The notes beneath the pieces were generated by a model. The model had not been told where the DNA came from, searched no databases, and worked only from the letters and a program-made list of their open reading frames with translations. The position numbers and the translations under genes are program-made. DNA of 64,000 bases from the NCBI GenBank assembly GCA_963830455.1, contig CAWHMT010000002.1, positions 496,001 through 560,000 on the forward strand, read 5' to 3'. This stretch comes from 20CM-2-65-7 sp963830455 (GTDB lineage: Bacteria > Gemmatimonadota > Gemmatimonadetes > Gemmatimonadales > GWC2-71-9). This document shows positions 1-10,085 of this stretch, piece after piece; the stretch's first letter is position 1, and each line of letters opens with the position of its first letter.

Positions 1-1071
1 CGTGGACGGGAAATTCGCGTGGTTTGGTGAATCGGGAAAATGCTGGGTTTCCAGACACAGCCCGGTGCGATGTCCGTAGACGTGCCCGCCTGTTCCCTTG
101 ATCGTCCCGTCGAGAAAGTTGCCGGAGTAGAACTGCATACCGGGCTCCGTCGTACTGATGTCGATTTGCCGCCCGCTCATTGGATCCTCCAGCCGGGCCG
201 CATGCGTCAACGCTGCGTGGGTGATCTGGTCGAGCACCCAGTTGTGATCGTAGCCACGCCCGAAGCGAAGCTGTTCGTGCGAGTCGTCGATCCGCGCCCC
301 GATCGCGGTCGGTTGGCGGAAGTCGAACGGCGTGCCTGCGACCGGCGCGCGTTGCCCGGTCGGAATCAATGTCGAATCGACCGGCGTAAATGCCGACGCA
401 TTGAGCGTCAGCACATGATCGAGAATGCTGCCCTGGCCGTCACCGTGGAGATTCCAGTAGGTGTGCTGCGAAAGATTGAGCGGGGTGGGCTTCGTCGTTG
501 ACGCCTCATAATCGACGATCAGCTCGTCGCCATCGGTCAACGTGTAGGTGACCTGCACCGAGACTGCGCCCGGGTAGCCTTCCTCTCCATCTGGACTTTC
601 GTAGCGGAGCCTGACACCCGCCGCACTGTCGCTGTGAAACGGCTCTCCGCTCCACAACACCTTGTCGAAACCGCGTTGGCCTCCATGCAGGGTGTTCGGC
701 CCGTTGTTGCGCGCCAGGTGGTAGGTAACGCCGTCCAACGTGAATTGGCCGCGGGCGATGCGGTTCGCGTAGCGTCCCACGACGGCCCCGAAGTACGGTG
801 ATCCCGCGACGTATCCGGCCAGGCTGTCGAATCCCAGCACGATATCGGCTCGCTTCCCGGTGCGATCGGGGGTCTGGATCGATGTAATGATCGCGCCGTA
901 CGTCATGGCCCGCACCTCGATGCCGTGCGCGTTGGTGAGCGTGAAGAGCTCGACCCGGTTTCCATCCGGGAGCTGGCCGAACGGCGCCCGTTGCACAGCA
1001 CGATGTCGAGTGCAGCCTGTGAAGACGATCAGGGCAGCGATCGCAGTAACGACGTGACGGATCGAGATCAT
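1..1071 (-). CDS. Aldose 1-epimerase (galactose mutarotase), 3' end cut by window edge
   Basis: The frame is open from an ATG at 1071 to base 1, so about 357 residues are visible and the C-terminus lies outside the window. The start is a signal peptide ending in a lipobox (FTGC near residue 20), so it is probably an exported lipoprotein. Family-typical stretches follow: MTYGAIITSIQTPDR, YFGAVVGRYANRIA, NNGPNTLHGG with its active-site His, LSQHTYWNLHG, and the later CLETQHFPDSPN stretch. These fit galactose mutarotases, which interconvert alpha and beta anomers of free sugars. The upstream glycosidase gene ends only three bases before this ATG, so the two are probably co-transcribed: the glycosidase releases a sugar and this enzyme equilibrates its anomers. 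Confidence 0.93.
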   Translation of the reverse strand, partial: MISIRHVVTAIAALIVFTGCTRHRAVQRAPFGQLPDGNRVELFTLTNAHGIEVRAMTYGAIITSIQTPDRTGKRADIVLGFDSLAGYVAGSPYFGAVVGRYANRIARGQFTLDGVTYHLARNNGPNTLHGGQRGFDKVLWSGEPFHSDSAAGVRLRYESPDGEEGYPGAVSVQVTYTLTDGDELIVDYEASTTKPTPLNLSQHTYWNLHGDGQGSILDHVLTLNASAFTPVDSTLIPTGQRAPVAGTPFDFRQPTAIGARIDDSHEQLRFGRGYDHNWVLDQITHAALTHAARLEDPMSGRQIDISTTEPGMQFYSGNFLDGTIKGTGGHVYGHRTGLCLETQHFPDSPNHANFPST

Positions 1072-1074
1072 CGG

Positions 1075-3835
1075 TTATCGCAGCACGAAAACGATCGTGG
1101 GATCGACGGGATACCGGCCGAAGCGCGCGCCGTAAATCGCCAAACCTCCCGGAAGCGTGTCATCGACCTCCAGGCGCACGATGATCTCACCGGCCCGCGC
1201 CGCAGCGCTGAGCGCCTCGGCCGGCACGGCGATGCGCAGCAACTCGCCGTAAGAGCCGGCCTCGTAGAGATGGCCGTCGTGCGGCTGGGCCAGCCAGCTC
1301 AAGATGCCGCGAGAATCTGCGGGATCATCGCCGAGCTCGCGGCGTCCGGCGACGACGCCATTCACGCGCACGGTCACGGCGCTCGGGAACGGGTGCTCCC
1401 CTGTCATTGGGTAGCTGTTGGGATTGCGGCTCGGATCGTGAAAGCCGCCGCCGCGCATGTAATCGCCATTGTCGGAAACCGTGGAGTCGCGATCCTTGCC
1501 GTTGAGTCGCTTCGCCGAGGCCTCGACGATGAACGTCGCGCTCTCGACGGCCCGCGCATCGAGTCCTGCCGGCCACGGAAGGCGGTACTCGAAGTAGCCG
1601 CTGCCAGCCCCGTTCAATTTCCGGTCGTGGAGCACGGTCCACTGCTTGAGCGTCCAATGCGCCGCGCGTACCTGCGTCGCCGGAACCTGCACGACGCGAG
1701 CCCGGCGCCCATCGACCAGACGCACCGTGTCTGGTGTCGTGCCCTCGACGGCGAAAGTCGTAAAGTTGTGGTGCAACGTCGTTCCCTTCGCGTCTTCCAG
1801 TGTCACTGCCAGCACGACGACCGCCGGCTCATTCGGCAGCGTTATGGAGAGCGGCGCGAGCGCCTGCGACATCCAGGGCCGATAGGCGATGCGCGACGCC
1901 GAGGAGCCGTAGAGCTTCTCTTCACCCAGCGAATTCCAGCCGTGCAGCTCGCTGCGCAGTGTTAGGCTGTCGCCGTACGAAGTGCTGCCGGTCAGGAACG
2001 AGGCATAGAGCGGCACGTCCACGCGCTCGCCCGGATGCGCGCTGTGACTCAGCTCCGAATCGCCAACGACGATGTAGAGTGGCGCGTGCAAGTCGCCCAG
2101 CGTCATCCCTTCCACGATGGAGGCGAACCCCGTTTCCTTCCGCGAGCGATCGAACCGCCAATAGCCGTTCCATTCATTGATGACATCGTGGTGCTCGGTG
2201 TACAGCCACCCCGCGAGCTTGGAATGACGCCGAAACGCGTTGATCGCCCGATGATAGTCCCAGCTCCAGTCCACATCACCGGTGCTGCCCTCGTAGCCCC
2301 ACACGTTGCCGAACTCGGAATTGAGCATCGGCTGGCGGGCCTGACGCCACGGTGTCTCGAAATTCCAGTGCGAGCCGGGATAGGTGCTGTCGCTGATCCG
2401 CTGCACGCGTGACTCCCAGCGCCAGCCCGGCAGATACTCATGCCATGAGTTGAGGTCGGTCTCCGTGTGCCCTCTCCCGCAGCACGGCGAGTTGTCCTCG
2501 ACTAACCGCGTGGAATCGAGCGATTTCGCGAGCGCGTAGTCGCGTGCGACGCGCGCGCGCGTCTCCGGCAGGTATCGCTCGGTGTCTCCTTCTTTGGTGA
2601 GCAGCCCCCACGTCTCATTGAACAGCACCCAGCTGAAGATCGCGGGATGGTTGTAGTCGCGGTCGATCATCCCGCGCAGGGCGACGTCGTGTTCCCGGAA
2701 CGCGGCAGAGTCGGGTGGTCCCCACCAATTCGGGACGTCGGCCATGATCAGCACGCCGAGGCGGTCGGCCCAGTAGAGCTTGCGCGGCGTCTCGATCTTC
2801 ACGTGCTCGCGCAGGCCGTTCAAGCCGATCTCACGCGCGCGCAGGATCTCATCGCGCAGCACGCTGTCGGTGGGGAACGTGTAGTAGCCGGTTGGATGAT
2901 ATGCCTGATCGAGCGCCAGCTGGAGAAACACCGGTGTCCCGTTGATCGCGATGTACGGATGGGTGGTTCCCGGCAGGTCGGCCACCGAGATCGTGCGCAT
3001 TCCGAAGTAGGTGTCGATTCGATCTTCGATCAACCCAGTGCCACCGACGTCCACGGTGACTTCGTACAGGAACGGATCGTCGAGCGACCAACGCCGCGCA
3101 TTCGGAAGTCGGGATCTCGAGATGCGCTGACGTCGCGCCAGACTCGACGCGGGTCGTGAAGGTCGGCTGGACATCACCCTTGCCGAACGTGACGCTGAAC
3201 GCGAGCGCGCGCGGGGCGGGCTCGAGCAAGCGCGCGTCCACGCGCAGGCCGTTTAGATCGCGCCACGGCGTGAAGTGCACCGCGGCGAGTGGCGCGCTGC
3301 CCCGCGCTTCCAAGTAGACCGTCTGCCACAGCCCGCGTGCCGGACCATAGCCTTGTTTGCCTTCGAGCTTGAACGGGTGCGGCGTGTCGTCGACGCGCAG
3401 CACCAGTCGGTGCGGGCCGCTCTGCAACCCGCGCGGCAGCTCAAATGAGAACGGCGTGTAACCGCCTTGGTGCTCTCCCAGTTTCGTGCTGTCGAGCCAA
3501 ACGGTGGTCCGCCAGTCGCTTGCTCCGACGACCAGGAAGACGCGGCGCCCGCGCCACGACTCCGGCACTGTGATCTGACGGGCGTACCAGCCGATGTTCC
3601 CGCTGTCCGGGACGCCGGACAGTGGCGCACCCCATGAGAATGGGACGAGAATCTGACGATTACCCGGAAACGATCCGCCCGGCCAACCGAGCCGCAGTCC
3701 CTCGTCGCGTGGGTCAAACGCGAATCGCCAGGTGCCGTTGAGATTGAGCCACTCGGCGCGTTGGAAGTCGGGGCGGGGGTGTTCGGGAAGGGGGATTTGG
3801 GCCGCGGTCAGCAACAAGAGGAGCAACGATTGCAT
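1075..3835 (-). CDS. Glycoside hydrolase family 2 protein, frameshifted near 3106
   Basis: Two overlapping frames together encode one GH2 enzyme of about 919 residues. The N-terminal frame (from ATG 3835) has a signal peptide and the GH2 sugar-binding jelly roll (LNLNGTWRFAFDP, GIGWYARQITVP-like, VWLDSTKLGEHQGGYTPF). The second frame carries WSLDDPFLYEV, the TIM barrel with the acid/base NE pair in FSWVLFNETWG, and the probable nucleophile in LNSEFGNVWG, followed by a long C-terminal region. Removing one base from the GGAA at about 3104-3107 joins the frames as IPTPNARRWSLDDP, which is what GH2 proteins look like at this point. It is therefore either a young pseudogene or a sequencing error. 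Specificity (beta-galactosidase, glucuronidase or mannosidase) cannot be read. The next gene is a mutarotase. Confidence 0.85.
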
Positions 3836-3976
3836 GCTGCTAGACTACAGAACCCCGGCAACCGCGCAACTCCTTGACGCCTCTGGTGCGCGCCGGACGA
3901 TGGGCGGAAGGATGTCTTGACGTTCCTGGCCCGCGCCGGTCGATTCTAGCGCGCCCGTTTCCAACTCGGAGCGTTC

Positions 3977-4879
3977 ATGCGGAGTTTAGCCGTCGCCGCC
4001 GCCACGCTGTTTACTCTGAACGGCAGCATTCATGCGCAGCAAAACTACGACACCGTTCAGGTGCGGTCCCAGAAAGTCGCCGAGGGCGTGTACATGCTTC
4101 AGGGCGCCGGCGGGAACATCGGGTTGTCGATCGGCGACGACGCCGTCTTTGTCGTGGATGACCAGTATGCGCCGCTGACGCCCAAGGTCCTCGCTGCGAT
4201 CGCGCAGCTCACCGACAAGCCGGTGCGCTTCGTGGTGAACACCCATTGGCACTGGGACCACACGGGCGGGAACGAAGCGATGGGGAAAGCCGGGGCGCTG
4301 CTCGTGGCGCACGACAACGTGCGACGCCGGATGTCGTCCGAGCAGGTGGTCGAATTCTTCCAGCGCACAGTTCCCGCGTCACCGGCCGGCGCCCTGCCCG
4401 TGATCACGTTCAGCGACACAATCACCTTCCACATCAATGGGGACGACGTGCAGGCGTTTCACGTGGCCAACGCGCACACCGATGGCGATGCCTTCATTTG
4501 GTGGCGCAAGGCAAACGTGGTGCACGCAGGCGATGTGTTCTTCAACGGGCGCTTTCCGTTCATCGATCTCAGCAGCGGCGGCAGCATCGACGGCATGATC
4601 GCGGCCATCGACGTCCTGCTGACGCTCGGCGATGACAGCGTCAAGATCATCCCGGGGCACGGCGGGCTCGGCGACCGCGCAGCAGTGCGGGAATACGGGA
4701 AAATGCTGAAGACCGTCCGCGATCGCGTGCGCCAGCAAAAAGCCGCGGGCCGCTCGCTCGACCAGACGCTGGCCACTCGCCCCACGGCGGAATTCGATGC
4801 CCGCTGGGGCACGGGCTCCATCAAGCCGGAGCAGTTCGTGGCGATGGTCTACCAGAGCGTGAGCACCACGCGCCGCTGA
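3977..4879 (+). CDS. Exported MBL-fold metallohydrolase
   Basis: This 300-residue protein starts with a signal peptide ending near residue 20 (NGSIHA). It has the full metallo-beta-lactamase-fold metal set: H90, H92, D94 and H95 in THWHWDHTGG, H167 in NAHTDGD, D186 in HAGDVFF, and H228 in IPGHGG. The family hydrolyses beta-lactams, lactones, thioesters or similar bonds with two zinc ions. The H-x-H-x-D-H pattern and periplasmic location resemble B3-like and quinoprotein-relay-type members, but the substrate cannot be deduced. It is transcribed away from the glycosidase gene, with a 140-base divergent gap at 3836-3976 that must hold both promoters. It ends four bases before the convergent lipoprotein gene at 4883. 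Confidence 0.88.
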   Translation: MRSLAVAAATLFTLNGSIHAQQNYDTVQVRSQKVAEGVYMLQGAGGNIGLSIGDDAVFVVDDQYAPLTPKVLAAIAQLTDKPVRFVVNTHWHWDHTGGNEAMGKAGALLVAHDNVRRRMSSEQVVEFFQRTVPASPAGALPVITFSDTITFHINGDDVQAFHVANAHTDGDAFIWWRKANVVHAGDVFFNGRFPFIDLSSGGSIDGMIAAIDVLLTLGDDSVKIIPGHGGLGDRAAVREYGKMLKTVRDRVRQQKAAGRSLDQTLATRPTAEFDARWGTGSIKPEQFVAMVYQSVSTTRR

Positions 4880-4882
4880 GAA

Positions 4883-5959
4883 TCAGTCCGGCGGGTATGC
4901 CACGTAGGGCCTGCGAAGGACGCTGTCCCACACGGCGAGCGCCGGCTTCGCGCGCATCGCGCTGTCAGCCAGGCCGAGGTGCGTGAACAGCGGGAGAATG
5001 GAGCCAGGTGGCGGCGGATTCGCGCTGAGATCCAGATCATAAAACGTCAGCTGAAACACGCCCTTCGCCTTTGCGCTGTCCAACAATCGCTCCTGCCGCT
5101 CGATGTACCGCGCCTGCTCAGCGGGCGAGGACACAATCGTGTCGAGTGAGACAGAGGCCCAGCCGCCCTCCACGACAAGCACCGGTAGCACCGTACCCTG
5201 CGCGATCCGGCTGTAGTAGTCGAGCGGAACGGACTCGGGCTCCGCGAACCCACCGAGGTACGGATAACTCGACAGGCCGATCGCCTGCATGAACGGGAAG
5301 TCGCTGAGGTCCTGCGCGATCCCCACATACGGACCCGGCGGCAGCCGGCCCCACGCCGTCTCCACCTGGATGCTCACGAAGAGCTTACTCGGCAAACCTG
5401 CCGCGCTGATCTGCGCCGCGACGGCATTGGTCATGGTGACCAGGGCCTGATACACGGAATCGGGCGCGGCGACGCGGATGAGGTTCGTCTCGGCGGCGAG
5501 TCCCAGGTATCTCGGTTGGATCTTGAGCGCGACCGCATAGGTCCACTCGCGGTACAGGCGCTGGACCATCGTGTCGGTGATGCTGCGACCGGCGGCGACG
5601 AGCTCCGGCGCTTCGGCGGCGCGGTTCAAGCCATCGGTGGCATCCACGGTGAACACGATGTCGAGCCCTTTGGCGCGGTAGTACTGCGCGAGCGGCAGCT
5701 CGACGGTGTCCACCGCGCCCGCGGGCGTGTGGCCCGCCAGCAGCGCGGCCCACGGCGGTGAGACGTGCATGATGGCGGCATCGGCATGCGGGACCCAGTT
5801 ATCGATCGCGGCGATGAGGTTTGCGGTCGAGCTGTCGAAGCGGGGCGGAATCGCGGAGAAACCCATGAGGTAGCTGCGTGGCGGCAGACCCGCGCCGGAT
5901 CCATCACCGCACCCCGCCGCCACTGCTGCCGCCGTCAGTAGAATCAAGGCTCGTCGCAT
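4883..5959 (-). CDS. Lipoprotein with probable glycosidase-like TIM barrel
   Basis: I chose ATG 5959, which gives a clean lipoprotein signal (MRRALILLTAAAVAAGCGDG) and a 358-residue product; the open frame extends upstream, but that part does not look like protein. The mature part has alternating strands and helices with motifs usual for clan-A glycosidase-like barrels: GLDIVFTVDATDG, YLGLAAETNLIR, KLFVSIQVETAWG, MQAIGLSSYPYLGG, VLVVEGGWAS and FQLTFYDLD. The E in LAAETNL and the E in VVEGGW sit where acid/base and nucleophile residues are found in such barrels, for example GH53-like enzymes. This is inference from pattern; no family was recognised outright. It is divergent to the TonB receptor, with only 26 bases between the two start codons. 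Confidence 0.7.
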   Translation of the reverse strand: MRRALILLTAAAVAAGCGDGSGAGLPPRSYLMGFSAIPPRFDSSTANLIAAIDNWVPHADAAIMHVSPPWAALLAGHTPAGAVDTVELPLAQYYRAKGLDIVFTVDATDGLNRAAEAPELVAAGRSITDTMVQRLYREWTYAVALKIQPRYLGLAAETNLIRVAAPDSVYQALVTMTNAVAAQISAAGLPSKLFVSIQVETAWGRLPPGPYVGIAQDLSDFPFMQAIGLSSYPYLGGFAEPESVPLDYYSRIAQGTVLPVLVVEGGWASVSLDTIVSSPAEQARYIERQERLLDSAKAKGVFQLTFYDLDLSANPPPPGSILPLFTHLGLADSAMRAKPALAVWDSVLRRPYVAYPPD

Positions 5960-5985
5960 ACGATCCTCGAATGTAACTTCGCACG

Positions 5986-8100
5986 ATGATGCGGTGGACG
6001 ACTTCGATCGCGCTGTGCGCTGCGCCACTCACGCTCTCCGGCCAGACGCCCCCAGCCGATACGACCAAACCCTATACGCTTCCGCCGACCACCGTCTCCG
6101 TCACCCGCGCCGAGCGACCGCTGACGCAGATCTCGAACTCGATTCAGACGATCGACCGCCAGCAGATCAGCCGCGCGCGGCCCACCTGGGGGCTCGATGA
6201 AGCACTCGTGAGCGTGCCGGGCGTCTACGTCGCCAATCGCTACAACTTCTCGCAGGACCAGCGGATCTCGATCCGCGGGTTTGGCGCGCGCTCGGCGTTC
6301 GCGGTGCGGGGCATCAAGATCCTCGTGGACGGCATTCCGCAAACGCTCCCCGACGGGCAGGGGCAGCTCACGAACATCGAGCTGGGCGAAGTCGATCGCA
6401 TCGAGGTGCTGCGCGGCTCGACGTCGGCGCTGTACGGCAACGCCTCGGGAGGCGTGATCAGCGTCTGGACCACCCCGCACGACATCGCGGGGGGGGGCGT
6501 GAGAGAAGACGCGCGCTTCCTCGCCGGCCGGTTTGCGCAGAACCCCGATCGCACCTGGACCAAATGGCAATCGACCACGGGCATGCGCGTGTTGGGCGGC
6601 AGCGCGCAGGTCACCGTGTCGCGGCTCGACTACGACGGCGAGCGCGACCACAGCGCGGCTGACCAACGGGTCGTCAATGCGCGGCTGAGCGTGCCGCTGG
6701 CGACGGGCTGGTCGCTGGCCTTGCTGGCCGCCGTGGGCAACAACCCGCAGGCCGATAATCCGGGATCGCTCACCTTCACGGAGCTGACCACGAATCGCGA
6801 CACCGTGCCGGTGTTGAACCGAAACCGCGACGCGGGGAAAGCCGTGAAGCAGTTCCAGACCGGCGCCACGGTCCGCCGCGCGATGGCGAATGGCGCTGAG
6901 GCGGCGTTCACAGTGTACGGGCTCACCCGAGATCTGAAGAATCCGATCACCACGACGTACATCGATCTCGATCGGGTGGATTACGGCGCTCGCGCCAGCG
7001 CCACCTACCCGCTCCCCATCGGCGCTCGACCGCATCGTCTCACGTTCGGCTTCGATTTCCAGCGCCAGCAGGATGACCGCAAGAACTTCGCGTACCTCAA
7101 CACGCCGGGGGATTCGGCCAAGCCCGATACGACGCGCACGCTCGATCAGCTGGAGCACGTCACGGAAGTCGGACCGTTCGTGCAGAGCGCGCTCGAGCTG
7201 TCGCGCACCGTCACACTGACAGCGGGACTGCGCTACGACTGGGTGAAGTTCGCCGTGCGCGATCACCTCGTCACCGGGTCGAACCCCGACGACTCTGGGG
7301 AGCGACTGATGCAGGCATTGTCGGGATCCCTCGGCGTCGCCGTGAATCCGTCACGGGCGCTCACCGTCTACGGCAACATCGCGTCTTCGTTCGAGACACC
7401 CACGACCACGGAGCTCGCGAATTCGCCGTCGGGCGCCGGCGGGTTCAATACCGGTCTCGAGCCGCAGCACGCGTGGAATTACGAGCTGGGCGCGCGGGGT
7501 GCGCTCGGAGATCGATTCAGCTACAGCGGCGCGGTGTTTCAGGCGGATGTGCGGGACGCGCTCGTCCCCTACGAGATCGCCGCCCCGCGCTTCTACTACC
7601 GCAACGCCGGCAGCACGCGGCACCGCGGCGTGGAGGTGAACGGCAATCTCGCCGTCGGGGATGGGATCAGCGTCAACGTGGTCTGGACGTACGCCAACTA
7701 CCGCTTCCGTGACTATTCCTTCACGGACTCGCTCGGCACGCACGTGCTCGACGGTCGAGAGCTGAGCGGCATTCCCAGGAACTGGTTCCACACGATCGTG
7801 CGCGCGCAGCCGCGGGGGTTCGGCGGCTTCTGGGCGGAGCTGCAGCAGAGCTATTCGTCGGGCTACTTCGTGAGCGACGTGCAACCCACGCGCACGTCCT
7901 CCTGGTGGGCGACGAATGTGCGACTGGGATGGGAAGGAAAAGCGGGGCAGGTTCGCCTGGGCCCGTTTCTCGGCATCAATAACGCGTTCAATCATCTGTA
8001 CGTGAGCTCGGTCGTCATCAACGCGGCGCGCGACCGGTTCTACGAGCCGGCGCCCGGTCGCAACGCCTATCTGGGTCTTACGGTCGGAGCCGGCCGATAG
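5986..8100 (+). CDS. TonB-dependent outer-membrane receptor
   Basis: This 704-residue protein has a signal peptide and an N-terminal plug domain (residues about 35-160) with TLPPTTVSVTRAERPL, DEALVSVPGVYVAN, SIRGFGARSAFAVRGI, DGIPQTLPDG and RIEVLRGSTSALYGN. These are hallmark motifs of siderophore or metal-chelate receptors of the FecA/IutA type. The rest is a 22-strand-type barrel with the late family motifs ELGARG and HRGVEVNGNL. It imports a ligand across the outer membrane using TonB energy; the ligand is not readable. The stop is 13 bases before the sulfocyanin-like gene, so they are likely co-transcribed, and copper or iron chelates are a sensible guess. Confidence 0.93.
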   Translation: MMRWTTSIALCAAPLTLSGQTPPADTTKPYTLPPTTVSVTRAERPLTQISNSIQTIDRQQISRARPTWGLDEALVSVPGVYVANRYNFSQDQRISIRGFGARSAFAVRGIKILVDGIPQTLPDGQGQLTNIELGEVDRIEVLRGSTSALYGNASGGVISVWTTPHDIAGGGVREDARFLAGRFAQNPDRTWTKWQSTTGMRVLGGSAQVTVSRLDYDGERDHSAADQRVVNARLSVPLATGWSLALLAAVGNNPQADNPGSLTFTELTTNRDTVPVLNRNRDAGKAVKQFQTGATVRRAMANGAEAAFTVYGLTRDLKNPITTTYIDLDRVDYGARASATYPLPIGARPHRLTFGFDFQRQQDDRKNFAYLNTPGDSAKPDTTRTLDQLEHVTEVGPFVQSALELSRTVTLTAGLRYDWVKFAVRDHLVTGSNPDDSGERLMQALSGSLGVAVNPSRALTVYGNIASSFETPTTTELANSPSGAGGFNTGLEPQHAWNYELGARGALGDRFSYSGAVFQADVRDALVPYEIAAPRFYYRNAGSTRHRGVEVNGNLAVGDGISVNVVWTYANYRFRDYSFTDSLGTHVLDGRELSGIPRNWFHTIVRAQPRGFGGFWAELQQSYSSGYFVSDVQPTRTSSWWATNVRLGWEGKAGQVRLGPFLGINNAFNHLYVSSVVINAARDRFYEPAPGRNAYLGLTVGAGR

Positions 8101-8113
8101 GTACTTTGGACGC

Positions 8114-8644
8114 ATGAGAAAGCCATTGGTCTTTTTGGGCTCCGGTCTCCTGCTGCTCGCCACGCGCCTGCCGGCGCAGACCCCACCGGGGGGGGCGCAA
8201 GTCGATGCCAGCCAGCTCACCGTCGACACCGCTTCCAAGACGGCGACGTTCCAGCTCGTGGCCGGTCAGACCAAGCTGAACAGCGGTCTCAACTTCAACG
8301 GATTCAACGACGGTAAGCTCACGCTCACCGTGCCGCAGAACTGGAACGTGGTGATCCAGTTTACGAACAAGGATCCCAACCTGCCGCATTCGGCCGAAAT
8401 CGTCGACACGACCAAGCCGATGCCGGCCGGCCCGGTCGATCCGACCTTCGCGCACGCGATGACGACCAAGCTCGCGAACGGACTCGCCAGCGGTGAGGCC
8501 GACACGTTCCGGTTCGTGGCGAACAAGCCCGGTTCGTTCCTGATCCTGTGCGCGGTGCCGGGGCACGGGTTAGCGGGGATGTGGATCCGGCTGAAGGTCT
8601 CGCCTACGGACAAGCGCCCCACGCTCGTCGCTACCACCTCCTGA
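8114..8644 (+). CDS. Sulfocyanin-like cupredoxin
   Basis: This 176-residue exported protein has a signal peptide (cleavage near LPAQ) and then a single cupredoxin domain. The predicted copper ligands are H92 (NLPHSAE), C146, H151 and M156 in LILCAVPGHGLAGMW, the type-1 site order His-Cys-His-Met. The segment FNGFNDGKLTLTVPQNWNV is characteristic of sulfocyanin-type blue copper proteins, which carry electrons in the periplasm. It follows the TonB receptor by 13 bases and overlaps or abuts the MATE gene. Electron transfer is the family role; the partner is unknown, although an FMN-binding-like protein is encoded at the end of the same run of genes. Confidence 0.9.
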   Translation: MRKPLVFLGSGLLLLATRLPAQTPPGGAQVDASQLTVDTASKTATFQLVAGQTKLNSGLNFNGFNDGKLTLTVPQNWNVVIQFTNKDPNLPHSAEIVDTTKPMPAGPVDPTFAHAMTTKLANGLASGEADTFRFVANKPGSFLILCAVPGHGLAGMWIRLKVSPTDKRPTLVATTS

Positions 8645-10068
8645 ACTCCGTCGGCGCATCCGAGACTCCCCCGCAGATAGAGAGTGCGGGGTTCTGGCAA
8701 ACCATCCGCGAAGCGATTCGCGGTACCCATCACGACTATACGTCCGGACCCATCGGCCGCGCGATCATTCTGCTCGCGGTGCCGATGGTGCTCGAGATGT
8801 TCATGGAGTCGCTGTTCGCGGTCGTCGATATTTTCTGGGTCGCGCATGTCAGTCCAAACGCCGTCGCCACGGTCGGGCTCACTGAGTCATGGCTGATTGT
8901 CGTCTACACGGGCGCGATGGGATTGTCCATCGGCGTGACCGCGATGGTCGCGCGCCGCATCGGCGAAAAGAATCCGGAAGCCGCGGCGGAGGCGGCGGTG
9001 CAGGGCATCGCGCTGGGCGTGATCACTGCGGCGATCCTCGGAGTCGCGGGTGCCGTGTTCGCGCCCAAGCTGCTCGCGCTCATGGGCGCGTCACCCGAGG
9101 TCATCGCCACAGGCCATACCTACACGCGCATCATGCTGGGCGGCAACGTCGTGATCCTGCTGCTGTTTCTCATCAACGCGATCTTTCGCGGCGCCGGCGA
9201 CGCGGCGATCGCGATGCGGGTGCTTTGGCTCGCGAACTCGATCAACATCATCCTCGGCCCGCTGCTCATTTTTGGCGTCGGACCGTTCCCTCGTCTCGGT
9301 CTGACGGGTGCGGCAATCGCCACGACGATCGGGCGCGGCACGGGCGTGCTCTATCAGCTCTATCGCCTCTGGCGTCGCGACGGTCGGATCGTCATTCATC
9401 GCGAGCAGATCGAACTCAAGTCGGCCGTCATGAAGACGCTGTTGCGGCTCTCGGGCACCGGGACGTTCCAGGTGTTCGTGAGCACGGCGACCTGGTTCGG
9501 TCTCACCCGCATCAATGCGTCGTTCGGCACCGACGCGCTTGCCGGATTCCAAATCGCCATCCGGATCATCCTCTTCGCGCTGCTGCCCGCGTGGGGTCTC
9601 GCCAACGCCGCGGCGACGATGGTGGGTCAGGCCCTGGGAGCGGGAAAACCCGAGCGGGGGGAGGAGGCGGTATGGAAGGCGGCGCTGTACAACCTCTTCT
9701 TCCTCGGTGCGGCCGGTCTCGTATTCGTGACGTTTGCAAATCAGATCGCGCACCTGTTTACGGACGATCCGGAGGTCGCGTCGATGGCGGCGAGCTGTCT
9801 GCGGATCATCAGCTACGGCTACGTGTTCTACGCGTACGGCATGGTCCTGACAAATTCGTTCAACGGGGCAGGGGACACCTGGACCCCGACGTGGCTGAAT
9901 CTGTTCTGTTTCTGGCTGTGGGAGATCCCTCTGGCCTGGTGGCTCGCCCGTCATGTCGGGCTCGGTCCCCAGGGTGTCGCGTGGGCAGTAACGATCGCCT
10001 TCTCGACGCTCGCCGTGGCGAGTGTCGTGCTGTTCCGGCGTGGGCGCTGGAAGACACAGCGCGTCTAG
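8548..10068 (+). CDS. MATE-family multidrug/Na+ antiporter
   Basis: The body (residues about 65-506) is a clear MATE transporter with two repeated six-helix bundles: SGPIGRAIILLAVPMVLEM, the GAMGLSIGVTAMVARRIGE region, FRGAGDAAIAMRV, and in the second half GLANAAATMVGQALGAGKP and NSFNGAGDTWTP. MATE pumps export cationic compounds in exchange for protons or sodium. The start is uncertain. In-frame GTG codons at 8548 and 8581 lie inside the sulfocyanin gene, and no ATG or GTG exists between its stop at 8644 and the first helix. The gene therefore either overlaps the upstream gene by 60-100 bases or uses an unusual start such as CTG near 8641. Coupling to the upstream gene is likely either way. 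Confidence 0.9.
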   Translation: MRGAGARVSGDVDPAEGLAYGQAPHARRYHLLNSVGASETPPQIESAGFWQTIREAIRGTHHDYTSGPIGRAIILLAVPMVLEMFMESLFAVVDIFWVAHVSPNAVATVGLTESWLIVVYTGAMGLSIGVTAMVARRIGEKNPEAAAEAAVQGIALGVITAAILGVAGAVFAPKLLALMGASPEVIATGHTYTRIMLGGNVVILLLFLINAIFRGAGDAAIAMRVLWLANSINIILGPLLIFGVGPFPRLGLTGAAIATTIGRGTGVLYQLYRLWRRDGRIVIHREQIELKSAVMKTLLRLSGTGTFQVFVSTATWFGLTRINASFGTDALAGFQIAIRIILFALLPAWGLANAAATMVGQALGAGKPERGEEAVWKAALYNLFFLGAAGLVFVTFANQIAHLFTDDPEVASMAASCLRIISYGYVFYAYGMVLTNSFNGAGDTWTPTWLNLFCFWLWEIPLAWWLARHVGLGPQGVAWAVTIAFSTLAVASVVLFRRGRWKTQRV

Positions 10069-10085
10069 CTATTATTGAAGCGCCC

